Shown: positions 28,201 through 35,098 of the stretch, piece after piece
How the letters are laid out: every line of letters begins with the position of its first letter
Position numbering within the stretch: position 1 is the stretch's first letter
Assembly: GCF_013403975.1 (NCBI RefSeq)
Contig: NZ_JABFDH010000001.1
Span: 434,001-498,000, forward strand
DNA: 64,000 bases
Reading direction: 5' to 3'
DNA from: Winogradskyella ursingii
GTDB taxonomy: Bacteria; Bacteroidota; Bacteroidia; Flavobacteriales; Flavobacteriaceae
Translations under genes and position numbers: made by a program
The notes under the pieces: model-generated
The model's input: only the letters and a program-made list of their open reading frames with translations
The model's database searches: none
Told to the model about the DNA's origin: nothing

Positions 28201-28408
28201 AGAATGTAAGGGTTTCGTTGATATAAAATGTACTTATCGAAAACCGACCATTTTCATCGGTGGTTGTTCCTTTGTTAGTGCTCGTGGTAATATTTACGAA
28301 TGGTAAAGGAGTGTCATCAACTGCGCTTGTCACAGTTCCTGTAATTGTTGTTTGCGCATGGCCAAATAGTGAAAAACATAGCAGCATGCCTATGTAAAGG
28401 TACTTCAT
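25214..28408 (-). CDS. SusC/RagA-family TonB-dependent receptor
   Basis: The 1064-residue outer-membrane protein has a signal peptide, a carboxypeptidase-D-like domain (about residues 20-95, ITGTVTSAVDDTPLPFVNI), then the SusC plug with LQGKLAGVTISQGATG and NNPLFVVDGVPI. The barrel follows and ends with GFKAGFNF, with a C-terminal aromatic. It should import a ligand using TonB energy with the SusD lid encoded downstream. Its placement directly after the arsS operon is unusual. The class usually carries oligosaccharides or peptides. Confidence 0.92.
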   Translation of the reverse strand: MKYLYIGMLLCFSLFGHAQTTITGTVTSAVDDTPLPFVNITTSTNKGTTTDENGRFSISTFYINETLTFSFLGYKSKTISVGDKTVINVSLEEDASALDEVVITALGLERDTKELGYAVQAIKSKSLTEVKTVNFLDNLQGKLAGVTISQGATGVGSSSKITIRGEASFSNNNPLFVVDGVPINNETVFNFTNEAAAGFQEIDFGNGAMEVNPDDVASVTVLKGPSAAALYGTRASNGVIVIETKDGRNARGLGISFNTSLFVDTAFKLPDFQNKYGQGNSGQFEFVDGLGGGINDNITYSWGPRLDAGLLIPQFDSPVRLADGSIVRGGDTSLYDGLSITATPFVSNPDNLKNFYETGITTINNISISDGFDSGNYRLSFTDLRSEAIIPGVNLDRQTIFAKLNFKPTDKTEINTSISYINSSSDNRPSNGYGSENVNYSLVAWGPRSLNIDNLKRYWQPGLEGTQQYSFNYTFFDNPYFILNENTNSFVRDRIFGNVSLRQQLTEHLSISLRTGMDFSTETRQLRRAYSSNRFRNGAYAEHDVTFREVNTDFLINYKNQFGDFSVDLFLGGNRLDQNASTKQSQTVNLAQPGIYNLNNAASPIEVFQFESQKRINSFYGIAKLGYKDFLFVDITGRNDWSSALATPFSVDGTSFFYPSVSSSFILSNVTELPDVFSFAKLRASVAQVGNDTGAYQTSGAFVSQTPFNGQPTFSNQDFIPNSNLKPESTTSFEFGTDLRFFRDKLRLDFTYYNNTTEDQIISLPVAISSGYEQQVVNGGEVNTQGVEVVLGITPIQTDDFNWNTTFNFATNRSVIRNLPQSDGRLTLAYSRIYDSANQTVWFQVEEGGRIGDIYGTGYQRNENGQFLIDDNGRFIADNNLQKLGNYNPDFTLGWSNNFNYKNWNASFLFDWRQGGEVVSRTRALGNVGGQLAETANRPEDGIVAQGVNVNTGQPNTVAVTAESYYRQFYDRNHEENNVYDASFLKLRQFSIGYTFNLKDGFLGLKEGADLNLSIIGNNLFAITENPHFDPEQLAVQGNGFVSGVEDMSYATTRSIGFKAGFNF

Positions 28409-28448
28409 AAAATTCCCGTTAGTACGGATTAGTTTAGTTAGTCAGTAG

Positions 28449-28470
28449 AAAAAAATGAGGTGAAGCCTCA
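28449..28470 (-). terminator. Probable weak intrinsic terminator
   Basis: On the minus strand TGAGG (28466-28470) pairs with CCTCA (28456-28460) around a 5-base loop, followed by a run of seven T. It lies between the DUF2064 gene and susC, so the susC operon may start its own transcript. Confidence 0.4.
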
Positions 28471-28507
28471 ATTGAATTTTTGGATGTACTTATCCAAAAT
28501 AGATCTT

Positions 28508-29191
28508 TTAAATATGAAGTGATATAGGTGAACCTTTGTTGAAATAAAGATTGGGGTAAATAAGCTTAAATGAAAAAAGAATGCTTTCAAATATAAAATT
28601 TGAAACATTCTTAATTTTTAAAAGAATAGATTTTATACGATTTGAAAGTTGCTCAAAATGTTGAAATATTAAATCAACATCCGAAGCTTCATCTAAATCT
28701 GAAAGTGTTTCAAGATGACAAACCGAAGCGCCAATATGGTTAATTTGATGTTGAAAACTGTTCTGAAGTGTTCGCTTTTCCCAAGCTAATTCTAAAAATG
28801 ATAATTTCTGAAAGTGAGATTTTTTGAAACCCATTAAATAATAACCACCATCGGTTGATGGGCCTAAAACAAAATCAGTTTGATTAAATTGGGTTACAGC
28901 TTTAAGAATATGTTTTGTTGTAAGATGAGGTGTGTCATTTCCAACAGAAATCACCTGATCAAATCCTTTTTTGAAAATACTCTTAATAGCATTATGAAAT
29001 CGCTTGCCAAAGTTATTTCCAACTTGTTCTTCTTCTGAAAAATGGAAGTAGGGCAAACCTGTTTTTGAAACTGTTTTTAAAGTTTCTGTATTAAGTATTT
29101 CAAAAACCTCCGAAGATTGAATTCCTTTTGAGTTCAATTCCTTTTTGGCAGAATTTGCGAATATTAATATGGCGGTTTTTTTGTTTTTCAT
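28508..29191 (-). CDS. DUF2064 paralogue lacking the KTRL motif
   Basis: The 227-residue protein keeps the family blocks VISVGNDTPHL and LGPSTDGGYYLMGF, so it shares the fold with the protein at 20303. Its N-terminal loop reads FANSAKKELNSKG in place of GTVKTRLAK, so the nucleotide-phosphate contact is lost or altered. A hydrophobic C-terminal extension of about 30 residues is unlike the other copy. It starts three bases after arsS and is surely co-translated. I suggest a divergent or regulatory partner of the DUF2064 enzyme; the function is not proven. Confidence 0.75.
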   Translation of the reverse strand: MKNKKTAILIFANSAKKELNSKGIQSSEVFEILNTETLKTVSKTGLPYFHFSEEEQVGNNFGKRFHNAIKSIFKKGFDQVISVGNDTPHLTTKHILKAVTQFNQTDFVLGPSTDGGYYLMGFKKSHFQKLSFLELAWEKRTLQNSFQHQINHIGASVCHLETLSDLDEASDVDLIFQHFEQLSNRIKSILLKIKNVSNFIFESILFSFKLIYPNLYFNKGSPISLHI

Positions 29192-29194
29192 TGG

Positions 29195-30256
29195 TTAGGC
29201 AACGCTCCCTTGACAACTGCTTCCGGCACCAGCCGTGCATCCATAACAGTGTTGTGAAATAACGATATTTCGTCCTTCTAATAATTCTTCATTAAATTCA
29301 GAAATGTGTTTTGCTTTACTGTTTACGGGTAATTCTAGCATTTGGTTAAAATCACAATCAAACAAATAACCGTCCCAGCTAATGGAAAGAGTGTTGGTAC
29401 ACATTACATTTTTAACAGCTGCAGGATTATAGGCTTCAACGAGTTGATACATATAATCTTCGTAATTCTCGGAGGCAATTAAAAAATCCAAAAATCGGGC
29501 AATTGGTAAGTTTGTAATTGCAAACAGATTGTGAAATTGAATTCCAAAATCTTCCATCAATGCTTTTTTGAAATCCTTTTCCATAGCAGCTTGGTCACCA
29601 GGTAAAAATGCACCTGATGGATTGTAAACCAAATCTAGACGCAAATCGCTATCTGGCATTCCGTAGCCCCTATCGTTCAATTCCTGTAAAGCTTTAATTG
29701 ATTTGTCAAAAACACCGTCACCCCTTTGTTTGTCCGTTTTACCACGTGTCCAATGTGGCATTGAACTTACAACGTGTACGTTGTGTTTTTTAAAAAAATC
29801 TGGTAAATCGTAATATTTTTTGTTGGCACGAATGATGGTTAGATTAGAGCGTACAATGAAATCTTTAATTCCAACTTTTGCAGCTTCTTCTACAAACCAT
29901 CTAAAATCTGGGTTCATTTCTGGTGCGCCACCAGTTAAGTCGAGCGTATGTGCACCAGAATTTTTAATAACCTCTAAACATTGGCGCATGGTGTCACGTG
30001 TCATAATTTCCTTTCTGTCCGGACCAGCATCCACATGGCAATGGTCGCAAACTTGATTGCACATGTAACCTACATTAATTTGAAGAATTTCTAATTTTTT
30101 GGCTTTGAGTGGAAATTGATTTGTTTCAGAAATTTTATTCTTAAAAGTCGGCAATTCACCATTCTGAAAAATACCGTTTGAAAGAATTTCTAATTGTTTG
30201 TTGCTTTGTGCTAAATCGCTTCCTTGTTTTTTAAGTGATTTTGTTGCTGTTGCCAT
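29195..30256 (-). CDS. arsS: Arsenosugar biosynthesis radical SAM protein
   Basis: The 353-residue protein has the radical SAM cluster CX3CX2C at Cys66, Cys70 and Cys73, followed by HVDAGPDRKE, a SAM-contact region DLTGGAPEMN, and further conserved cysteines 286 and 301. The C-terminus CYGCTAGAGSSCQGSVA (Cys337, Cys340, Cys348) is the ArsS hallmark; some relatives use selenocysteine near here and this one encodes only cysteine. ArsS in cyanobacteria joins dimethylarsenite to the 5'-deoxyadenosyl group of SAM. The AhpD-like partner gene lies 77 bases upstream and the DUF2064 paralogue 3 bases downstream. Confidence 0.92.
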   Translation of the reverse strand: MATATKSLKKQGSDLAQSNKQLEILSNGIFQNGELPTFKNKISETNQFPLKAKKLEILQINVGYMCNQVCDHCHVDAGPDRKEIMTRDTMRQCLEVIKNSGAHTLDLTGGAPEMNPDFRWFVEEAAKVGIKDFIVRSNLTIIRANKKYYDLPDFFKKHNVHVVSSMPHWTRGKTDKQRGDGVFDKSIKALQELNDRGYGMPDSDLRLDLVYNPSGAFLPGDQAAMEKDFKKALMEDFGIQFHNLFAITNLPIARFLDFLIASENYEDYMYQLVEAYNPAAVKNVMCTNTLSISWDGYLFDCDFNQMLELPVNSKAKHISEFNEELLEGRNIVISQHCYGCTAGAGSSCQGSVA

Positions 30257-30333
30257 TAATGTTTTAGGGTTTTATATGCTTACGAAGTTTTGTGCGTATC
30301 GGTTTTTTCTTGCAGAGAAATTAGAAATTACCT

Positions 30334-30669
30334 TTATCCATCTAACTTATTAACTTTATTCATCATTTGTACGCCATGTACTAAAGTTGCACCGCTTTTA
30401 ATTGCGGCACCGACGTGTATAGCTTCCATCATTTCCTCTTTTGTTACGCCTCGCTGCAGGCCATCTTTGGTATATGCATCAATGCAATACGGACATTGTT
30501 CTGTATGTGCTACTGCTAATGCTATTAATGATTTTTCGCGAGCTGTTAATGCACCTTCCTCAAATACTTTACCGTAATAGTCGAAGAATTTGTTGCCAAG
30601 TTCTTCACTCCATTCTGTGATTTTACCGAATTTTCTTAGATCTGATGCGTCGTAATAATTTTTTGACAT
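30334..30669 (-). CDS. Arsenosugar-associated AhpD-like (carboxymuconolactone decarboxylase) protein
   Basis: The 111-residue helical protein has the AhpD-type redox motif ExCxxC, here Glu57-Gln-Cys59-Pro-Tyr-Cys62, and His98 (VHGVQ) in the place of the proton-relay His. It is of the form seen beside arsS in many genomes and called arsenosugar-biosynthesis-associated peroxidase-like. It may keep the thiols or the arsenic in the reduced state. It is the first gene of the minus-strand operon and a promoter-like sequence precedes it. Confidence 0.88.
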   Translation of the reverse strand: MSKNYYDASDLRKFGKITEWSEELGNKFFDYYGKVFEEGALTAREKSLIALAVAHTEQCPYCIDAYTKDGLQRGVTKEEMMEAIHVGAAIKSGATLVHGVQMMNKVNKLDG

Positions 30670-30705
30670 AATATTAAAATAGGGTTTTAAACGAGATAAA
30701 TTGGT

Positions 30706-30733
30706 CGAAGATAAACTTTAAAGATTACAGAAA
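30706..30733 (-). promoter_or_regulatory. Possible promoter of the arsS operon
   Basis: On the minus strand TTTC (30730-30733) is followed after 16 bases by TATCTTCG (30706-30713), a one-mismatch form of the TAnnTTTG box, 36 bases before the first ATG. Confidence 0.35.
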
Positions 30734-30744
30734 TGAGAGAAAAG

Positions 30745-31992
30745 TTAGAATTTTCTATCTGGATGAAATGGATTTAATTTTAGTGAAGTTGCTTTTTTAG
30801 ATATAATTTCAGAAACTAGTTTACCTGTTGCAGTTCCCATACTCCAGCCCATCATGGCATGGCCAGTTGCAATGGTAAGATTGTCGCATTTTCGAGATTT
30901 TCCTATATATGGCATACCGTCTGGTGAAACAGGTCTTAGTCCACAAGCAACATCTTTTATTGATTTTTTTGGTAATTGGAGCGCAGGATAATAATTTTTT
31001 ACGGCTTTTAATATGGCCTGTACACGTACAGGATTAATATTATGATTGATACCAGCAATTTCCATTGTGCCTGCAAACCTTGTGAATTTATGCATTGGCG
31101 TTACTGCTGTCTTAGCTTCGGCCAAGATTGCAGGAATCGTTATGTTGGTCTCTTTTGCCGTATCGATTTTGTAGCCTTTTCCAGCTTGTAGCAGTAAGTT
31201 GAGATTTAATTTTTTACTTAAAATAGAACTCCAAGATCCAGCAGAAAGTACCACTTCACCTGCAGGCAAGGTTTGCTCGCTGGTTTTTAAAGCTGTTATC
31301 TTATTTTTACTTAAAACAACATCTTCAACCTTTTCTTCTAAATAAAAGACCACACCTGCTTCTCTCAAATAATTTTTAAGTGCAGACATGAATTCAGGAG
31401 GAGTAGAGTGGTGATCGCATTTAAAATAAGCTGCTCCAATGGCATTTATTTCAACATTAGGTTCTATTTTTTTGATGTCGCTGGCAGTAATTTCTTTAGC
31501 TTCTAATCCTAAACTAACTGCTAATTCTACCATTTTTAACTCTTCATCTAATAGTTTTTGCGTCTGACAAAGCATAAGAAGACCTTTTTTCTCGTAATGT
31601 GAGTCAAAATTTTCTGTAACATGAATGTCTTGATATAATTGTTGACTAAGTAAAGTGATATCTCTTATAATTGGAGCGGATCTGTTAACATGATCACTAT
31701 TGCAGGATTTATTAAAGGCCCATATCCATTTTAAAAATTCGGTGTCTAATCGCGGTTTTATATAGAATGGGCTAGAATTGTTTAACATCCATTTGATCCC
31801 TTTTTTCATGACGCCAGGTGCAGACAATGGAATGATGTGACTTGGTGATAAATAACCAGCATTTACATAAGAAGCACCACTAGTTAGGTCAGTTTGATCA
31901 ATGATAGTGACTTGATGCCCTTCTTTTTGAAGATAATAGGCTGAGCACAAGCCAATAATCCCTCCACCGATAACTATAACATTTTTATTCAT
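30745..31992 (-). CDS. D-amino-acid dehydrogenase-like FAD oxidase (DadA family)
   Basis: The 415-residue protein begins with an FAD-binding GGGIIGLCSAYYL motif (residues 8-20) and ends with the conserved MPYIGKSRKCDNLTIATGHAMMGWSMG segment of the DAO family, which closes the substrate pocket. This is the DadA type of membrane-associated dehydrogenase acting on D-amino acids or cyclic imino acids such as D-hydroxyproline. No racemase or hydroxyproline epimerase gene is beside it to settle the substrate. Transcription is minus strand; it lies upstream of the arsS operon with a 75-base gap but need not be part of it. Confidence 0.85.
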   Translation of the reverse strand: MNKNVIVIGGGIIGLCSAYYLQKEGHQVTIIDQTDLTSGASYVNAGYLSPSHIIPLSAPGVMKKGIKWMLNNSSPFYIKPRLDTEFLKWIWAFNKSCNSDHVNRSAPIIRDITLLSQQLYQDIHVTENFDSHYEKKGLLMLCQTQKLLDEELKMVELAVSLGLEAKEITASDIKKIEPNVEINAIGAAYFKCDHHSTPPEFMSALKNYLREAGVVFYLEEKVEDVVLSKNKITALKTSEQTLPAGEVVLSAGSWSSILSKKLNLNLLLQAGKGYKIDTAKETNITIPAILAEAKTAVTPMHKFTRFAGTMEIAGINHNINPVRVQAILKAVKNYYPALQLPKKSIKDVACGLRPVSPDGMPYIGKSRKCDNLTIATGHAMMGWSMGTATGKLVSEIISKKATSLKLNPFHPDRKF

Positions 31993-32321
31993 ATTAAATG
32001 ACTAAAATCTAAAAGTATAAAGATGATTCACTTTGTTTATTGGGACGGATTTGTACGATTAAATTTTGCCCAATGCTTTAATAACCTTAACAATGCCTAT
32101 ATCATGGTCCAAAGTTACCTCGTCTATTACACTCTTTATAAATGTAATACCAATATAGCTTTCGTGCGTGAAATTTTGTATCACTTATATTTTATTTTTT
32201 GAAGAAATAGTGCAATCGGGCAAATACACCCATACTGAAACCACTTTTAAGTCAGGTTAAAAATGTTTCAAACTTTAATCCATTAATAAGTTAATTTGAT
32301 CAATGTGTGGAAAAATAGTGA
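31993..32321. other. 329-base intergenic region with no clear gene
   Basis: On the minus strand a 41-codon frame from a GTG at 32184 to a TAA at 32059-32061 reads like protein (ESYIGITFIKSVIDEVTLDH) but has no ribosome-binding context and no longer form. It could be the tail of a lost gene. Nothing else is recognisable; the rest is AT-rich. Confidence 0.3.
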
Positions 32322-32795
32322 TCAATATTCAGTTTTATCCTCTTTTTCGCTCCATTTTTCAAAAGGTTCCATGGCAATGTCGTGTGCTAATTGTATAAAC
32401 GGAATACGTCTGTCGCTATAAGGTAGTGGGATTTCGTCATAAATAAATTGATCGTCAAATCCAATGGCAGCTGCATCGACTTGGGTACTACCAAAATAAA
32501 CTTTATCGACACGCGCCCAATAAATCGCTCCCAAGCACATTGGACAAGGTTCGCAAGATGTATATAATTCGCACCCATCTAGCTGAAAGCTGTTGAGATT
32601 CTTACAGGCATCCCTAATGGCCATCACTTCTCCATGAGCTGTGGGGTCATTGGTTGAGGTAACTCTGTTATTGCCACGACCAACAATTTTTCCGTCTTTA
32701 ACAATGACGCAGCCAAAAGGGCCTCCTTCATTGTTGCCCATACCTTTTAATGCTGCGTTTACAGCTTCTTTCATGTACTTTTCTTGGTCTGTCAT
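32322..32795 (-). CDS. Guanine/nucleoside deaminase
   Basis: The 157-residue protein has the zinc deaminase motifs HGEVMAIRDA (His and catalytic Glu) and PCPMCLGAIYWA (two zinc Cys). The ADTQ-type C-terminus (KWSEKEDKTEY) and length match guanine deaminase GuaD, which makes xanthine from guanine. The xanthine-oxidase-type molybdenum enzyme at 48374 is not close enough to link with confidence. It is 14 bases downstream of the tamA gene on the same strand. Confidence 0.82.
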   Translation of the reverse strand: MTDQEKYMKEAVNAALKGMGNNEGGPFGCVIVKDGKIVGRGNNRVTSTNDPTAHGEVMAIRDACKNLNSFQLDGCELYTSCEPCPMCLGAIYWARVDKVYFGSTQVDAAAIGFDDQFIYDEIPLPYSDRRIPFIQLAHDIAMEPFEKWSEKEDKTEY

Positions 32796-32809
32796 AATTA
32801 AAATTTTAG

Positions 32810-35095
32810 TTAGAAGGAATATCCTATAGCAAAATTAAGAACAGGTTCATCAAATTGAAAATCAAAACGTTGGCCTTCTGGTAAGGATGGGTCGTGGAAA
32901 GGTGCTGCCAGATCAAATCTGATAACAAAACCTTGCACATCAATCCTTAATCCGATACCTGCTCCCATTCCTAATTCGTTAATAAAGTTTGAGGTGAATT
33001 TATCCTCACCATTGAACGCGGGATTGGCTTTTGAATTCCAAACATTTCCCGCATCGGCAAAAACCGCTCCTTTAAAAAATCCTACAATGGGAAAACGATA
33101 CTCTACGTTACCTTCCAATCTTATGTTTCCGGTCTGGTCAAAAAATGTACCATCGCTATCTGGGTCATCATCTTCGCTATAAGTTCCAGGTCCTAAAGAA
33201 CGAATTCTAAAGGCTCTCACACTATAAGGTCCACCAGAAAAATATTGCTTTATAAACGGCAGCACATCGGAGTTTCCGTAAGCTAAACCATAACCTGCAA
33301 ACAAACGCGTGGCCAAGGTTTGTTGTCTGCCTTTTCCAAAGTTAAGATGGAATCTAAAATCAATATCAGCTTTGGCGTATTGTGCATATTCAAGTCCTAG
33401 AAAAGTTCTTGGTTCTCCATCGGCTTCGTCTTTGCCAAATAAACTAATGGAGTTACCTGCCACGTCCAATGTTGTGTTTAGAAAAAATTGATTTGGGTCA
33501 CTTGGATCTACCATTCCGTTGTAAGTAAAGGACATGGTTAATCCTGAAATAAATTGCTGGTCAAAACTGCGTCTTAAAAAAGGATTCTCATCTAAAATAT
33601 CCTCAAATTCAGGCGTGGTATTTGATAACCTGGTATAATTTACAGAAATAGGATTGACTTCGTAAGTTATGTATCGGTTGGCATTCCAACTATAACCAAA
33701 TAGAGCGTTTCCAGATAATAATTCATATAACTTACTTCGGCTCAAATAACTAAACCCCAAACTGGTTTTGGTTTTAGGCACAGAATATTCAAAAAAGTTT
33801 TCATCGATATTAAATGGAGAAATGACTCGTGGAAAAATCAACTCACCTTTGAGACCTAATTCCAAACTACTTAATCCAGCATTATCACCATTGGCAATTT
33901 GGGTCTCGTAACCCACATTTGCCGTTAGGTTAAAAGTTTCTCCACCTTTAAACAAATTACGGTTACTAAAGGTCAATGCTAAATTTGGCCCTGCAAAATT
34001 GTTGGATTTTGTGACGGCTTGTAATTCTGCTTTTATAGCTCTTTTGGTCAGTGGCGATAAATAGATATTTGCCTCAAGGGCACCAAGACTATCGGTTAAT
34101 GCAGAATCAATTTCTTTATATTGAATATTAACAAATTTATAAGCACCAATAGTAGATAATCTCCTGGCTGTATTTTTTGAAGTGTTAGGATTGTAAAGTT
34201 GTCCTTCTTCTAATGTTATAAACGGATTGAGTCTGTTTGGTTTAAAAAACAATGTATCTTGATAATAATTTTTGTTATCCAATCTTTCTGAAACTGAAAG
34301 GGTAGAATCTTCTAAATGATAATTAGGATAAACATTCACTCTTAATAACTCATAAGGCACTGTGGCGCGTTGTGGCACGTCCTTTTTCATAGTTAAAAAT
34401 AAATCGAAACGTTTATTGGCATATTGATTGGTATCGGCTTCAAAAATCAGGAAATCGGCGTTAAAGTTGTAATATCCTTTGTTTTTTAAATTGGCATCAA
34501 TACGCTGGCGTTCTAACTTCATATTATTGAGGTTAAAGCGCATATCTTTTATTAGTTTTGTTTGGGATACCGCTTCTTTTATAGGCGTAGCGATTGGTTC
34601 TGTTAGAGAATCTGTCCTGTAGTTCTCCATCCTGTAGGGTGATGGGACTCTAAGATTATAATTTACGGAGGCTTCATTTTCTTTCTCATCAAAACTCGAT
34701 GATGCCCTACTGTAAAAAAAGCCATTGTTTTCTAATCTATTGATGAGTACATCCTCAACTTCAAAAGTTTCCACATCTGATTGGTAAACCGGTTTTTCCC
34801 CAATTTGTTTATAAAACCATCGGTTTATAAAACCAGGATTCTCTTTTTGCGTTTTATAATAGAAGTAAAGACCTGGTCGCATTCCCAAAAATTTTGTGTT
34901 GGGTTCTGGTCTTAAAACAGTTTGAAGCTCTGCTTTCAGTTTGTTTTCATTTTTTATGGTAGTGTCACTTTCTATCTCGATAGTCGCTCCAGTGTACAGA
35001 CGTTCTTCATCTGGAATATATTTAGCAATACTACAAGAATATACACAGCCAACAAATAATGTGATTGAAGCAATATGTTTAAATGATAATTTCAA
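32810..35095 (-). CDS. TamA-like BamA-superfamily outer-membrane protein
   Basis: The 761-residue protein has a lipoprotein-like signal (FVGCVYSCSIAKYIPDEERLYTG), POTRA-type domains to about residue 380, then a 16-strand barrel ending in FAIGYSF with a C-terminal aromatic. The Bac_surface_Ag part includes GGPYSVRAFRIRSLGPG (the conserved loop L6 region with RxRxxG), which places it in the BamA/TamA superfamily. It sits three bases downstream of tamB, the pair known as the translocation and assembly module. N-terminal lipidation is a Bacteroidota variant. Confidence 0.88.
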   Translation of the reverse strand: MKLSFKHIASITLFVGCVYSCSIAKYIPDEERLYTGATIEIESDTTIKNENKLKAELQTVLRPEPNTKFLGMRPGLYFYYKTQKENPGFINRWFYKQIGEKPVYQSDVETFEVEDVLINRLENNGFFYSRASSSFDEKENEASVNYNLRVPSPYRMENYRTDSLTEPIATPIKEAVSQTKLIKDMRFNLNNMKLERQRIDANLKNKGYYNFNADFLIFEADTNQYANKRFDLFLTMKKDVPQRATVPYELLRVNVYPNYHLEDSTLSVSERLDNKNYYQDTLFFKPNRLNPFITLEEGQLYNPNTSKNTARRLSTIGAYKFVNIQYKEIDSALTDSLGALEANIYLSPLTKRAIKAELQAVTKSNNFAGPNLALTFSNRNLFKGGETFNLTANVGYETQIANGDNAGLSSLELGLKGELIFPRVISPFNIDENFFEYSVPKTKTSLGFSYLSRSKLYELLSGNALFGYSWNANRYITYEVNPISVNYTRLSNTTPEFEDILDENPFLRRSFDQQFISGLTMSFTYNGMVDPSDPNQFFLNTTLDVAGNSISLFGKDEADGEPRTFLGLEYAQYAKADIDFRFHLNFGKGRQQTLATRLFAGYGLAYGNSDVLPFIKQYFSGGPYSVRAFRIRSLGPGTYSEDDDPDSDGTFFDQTGNIRLEGNVEYRFPIVGFFKGAVFADAGNVWNSKANPAFNGEDKFTSNFINELGMGAGIGLRIDVQGFVIRFDLAAPFHDPSLPEGQRFDFQFDEPVLNFAIGYSF

Positions 35096-35098
35096 TTT

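Noticed and set aside
32059..32184. 41-codon minus-strand frame in the 329-base gap
   Set aside because: It reads somewhat like protein but has a GTG start, no ribosome-binding context and no recognised family; kept only as a note within the intergenic entry.
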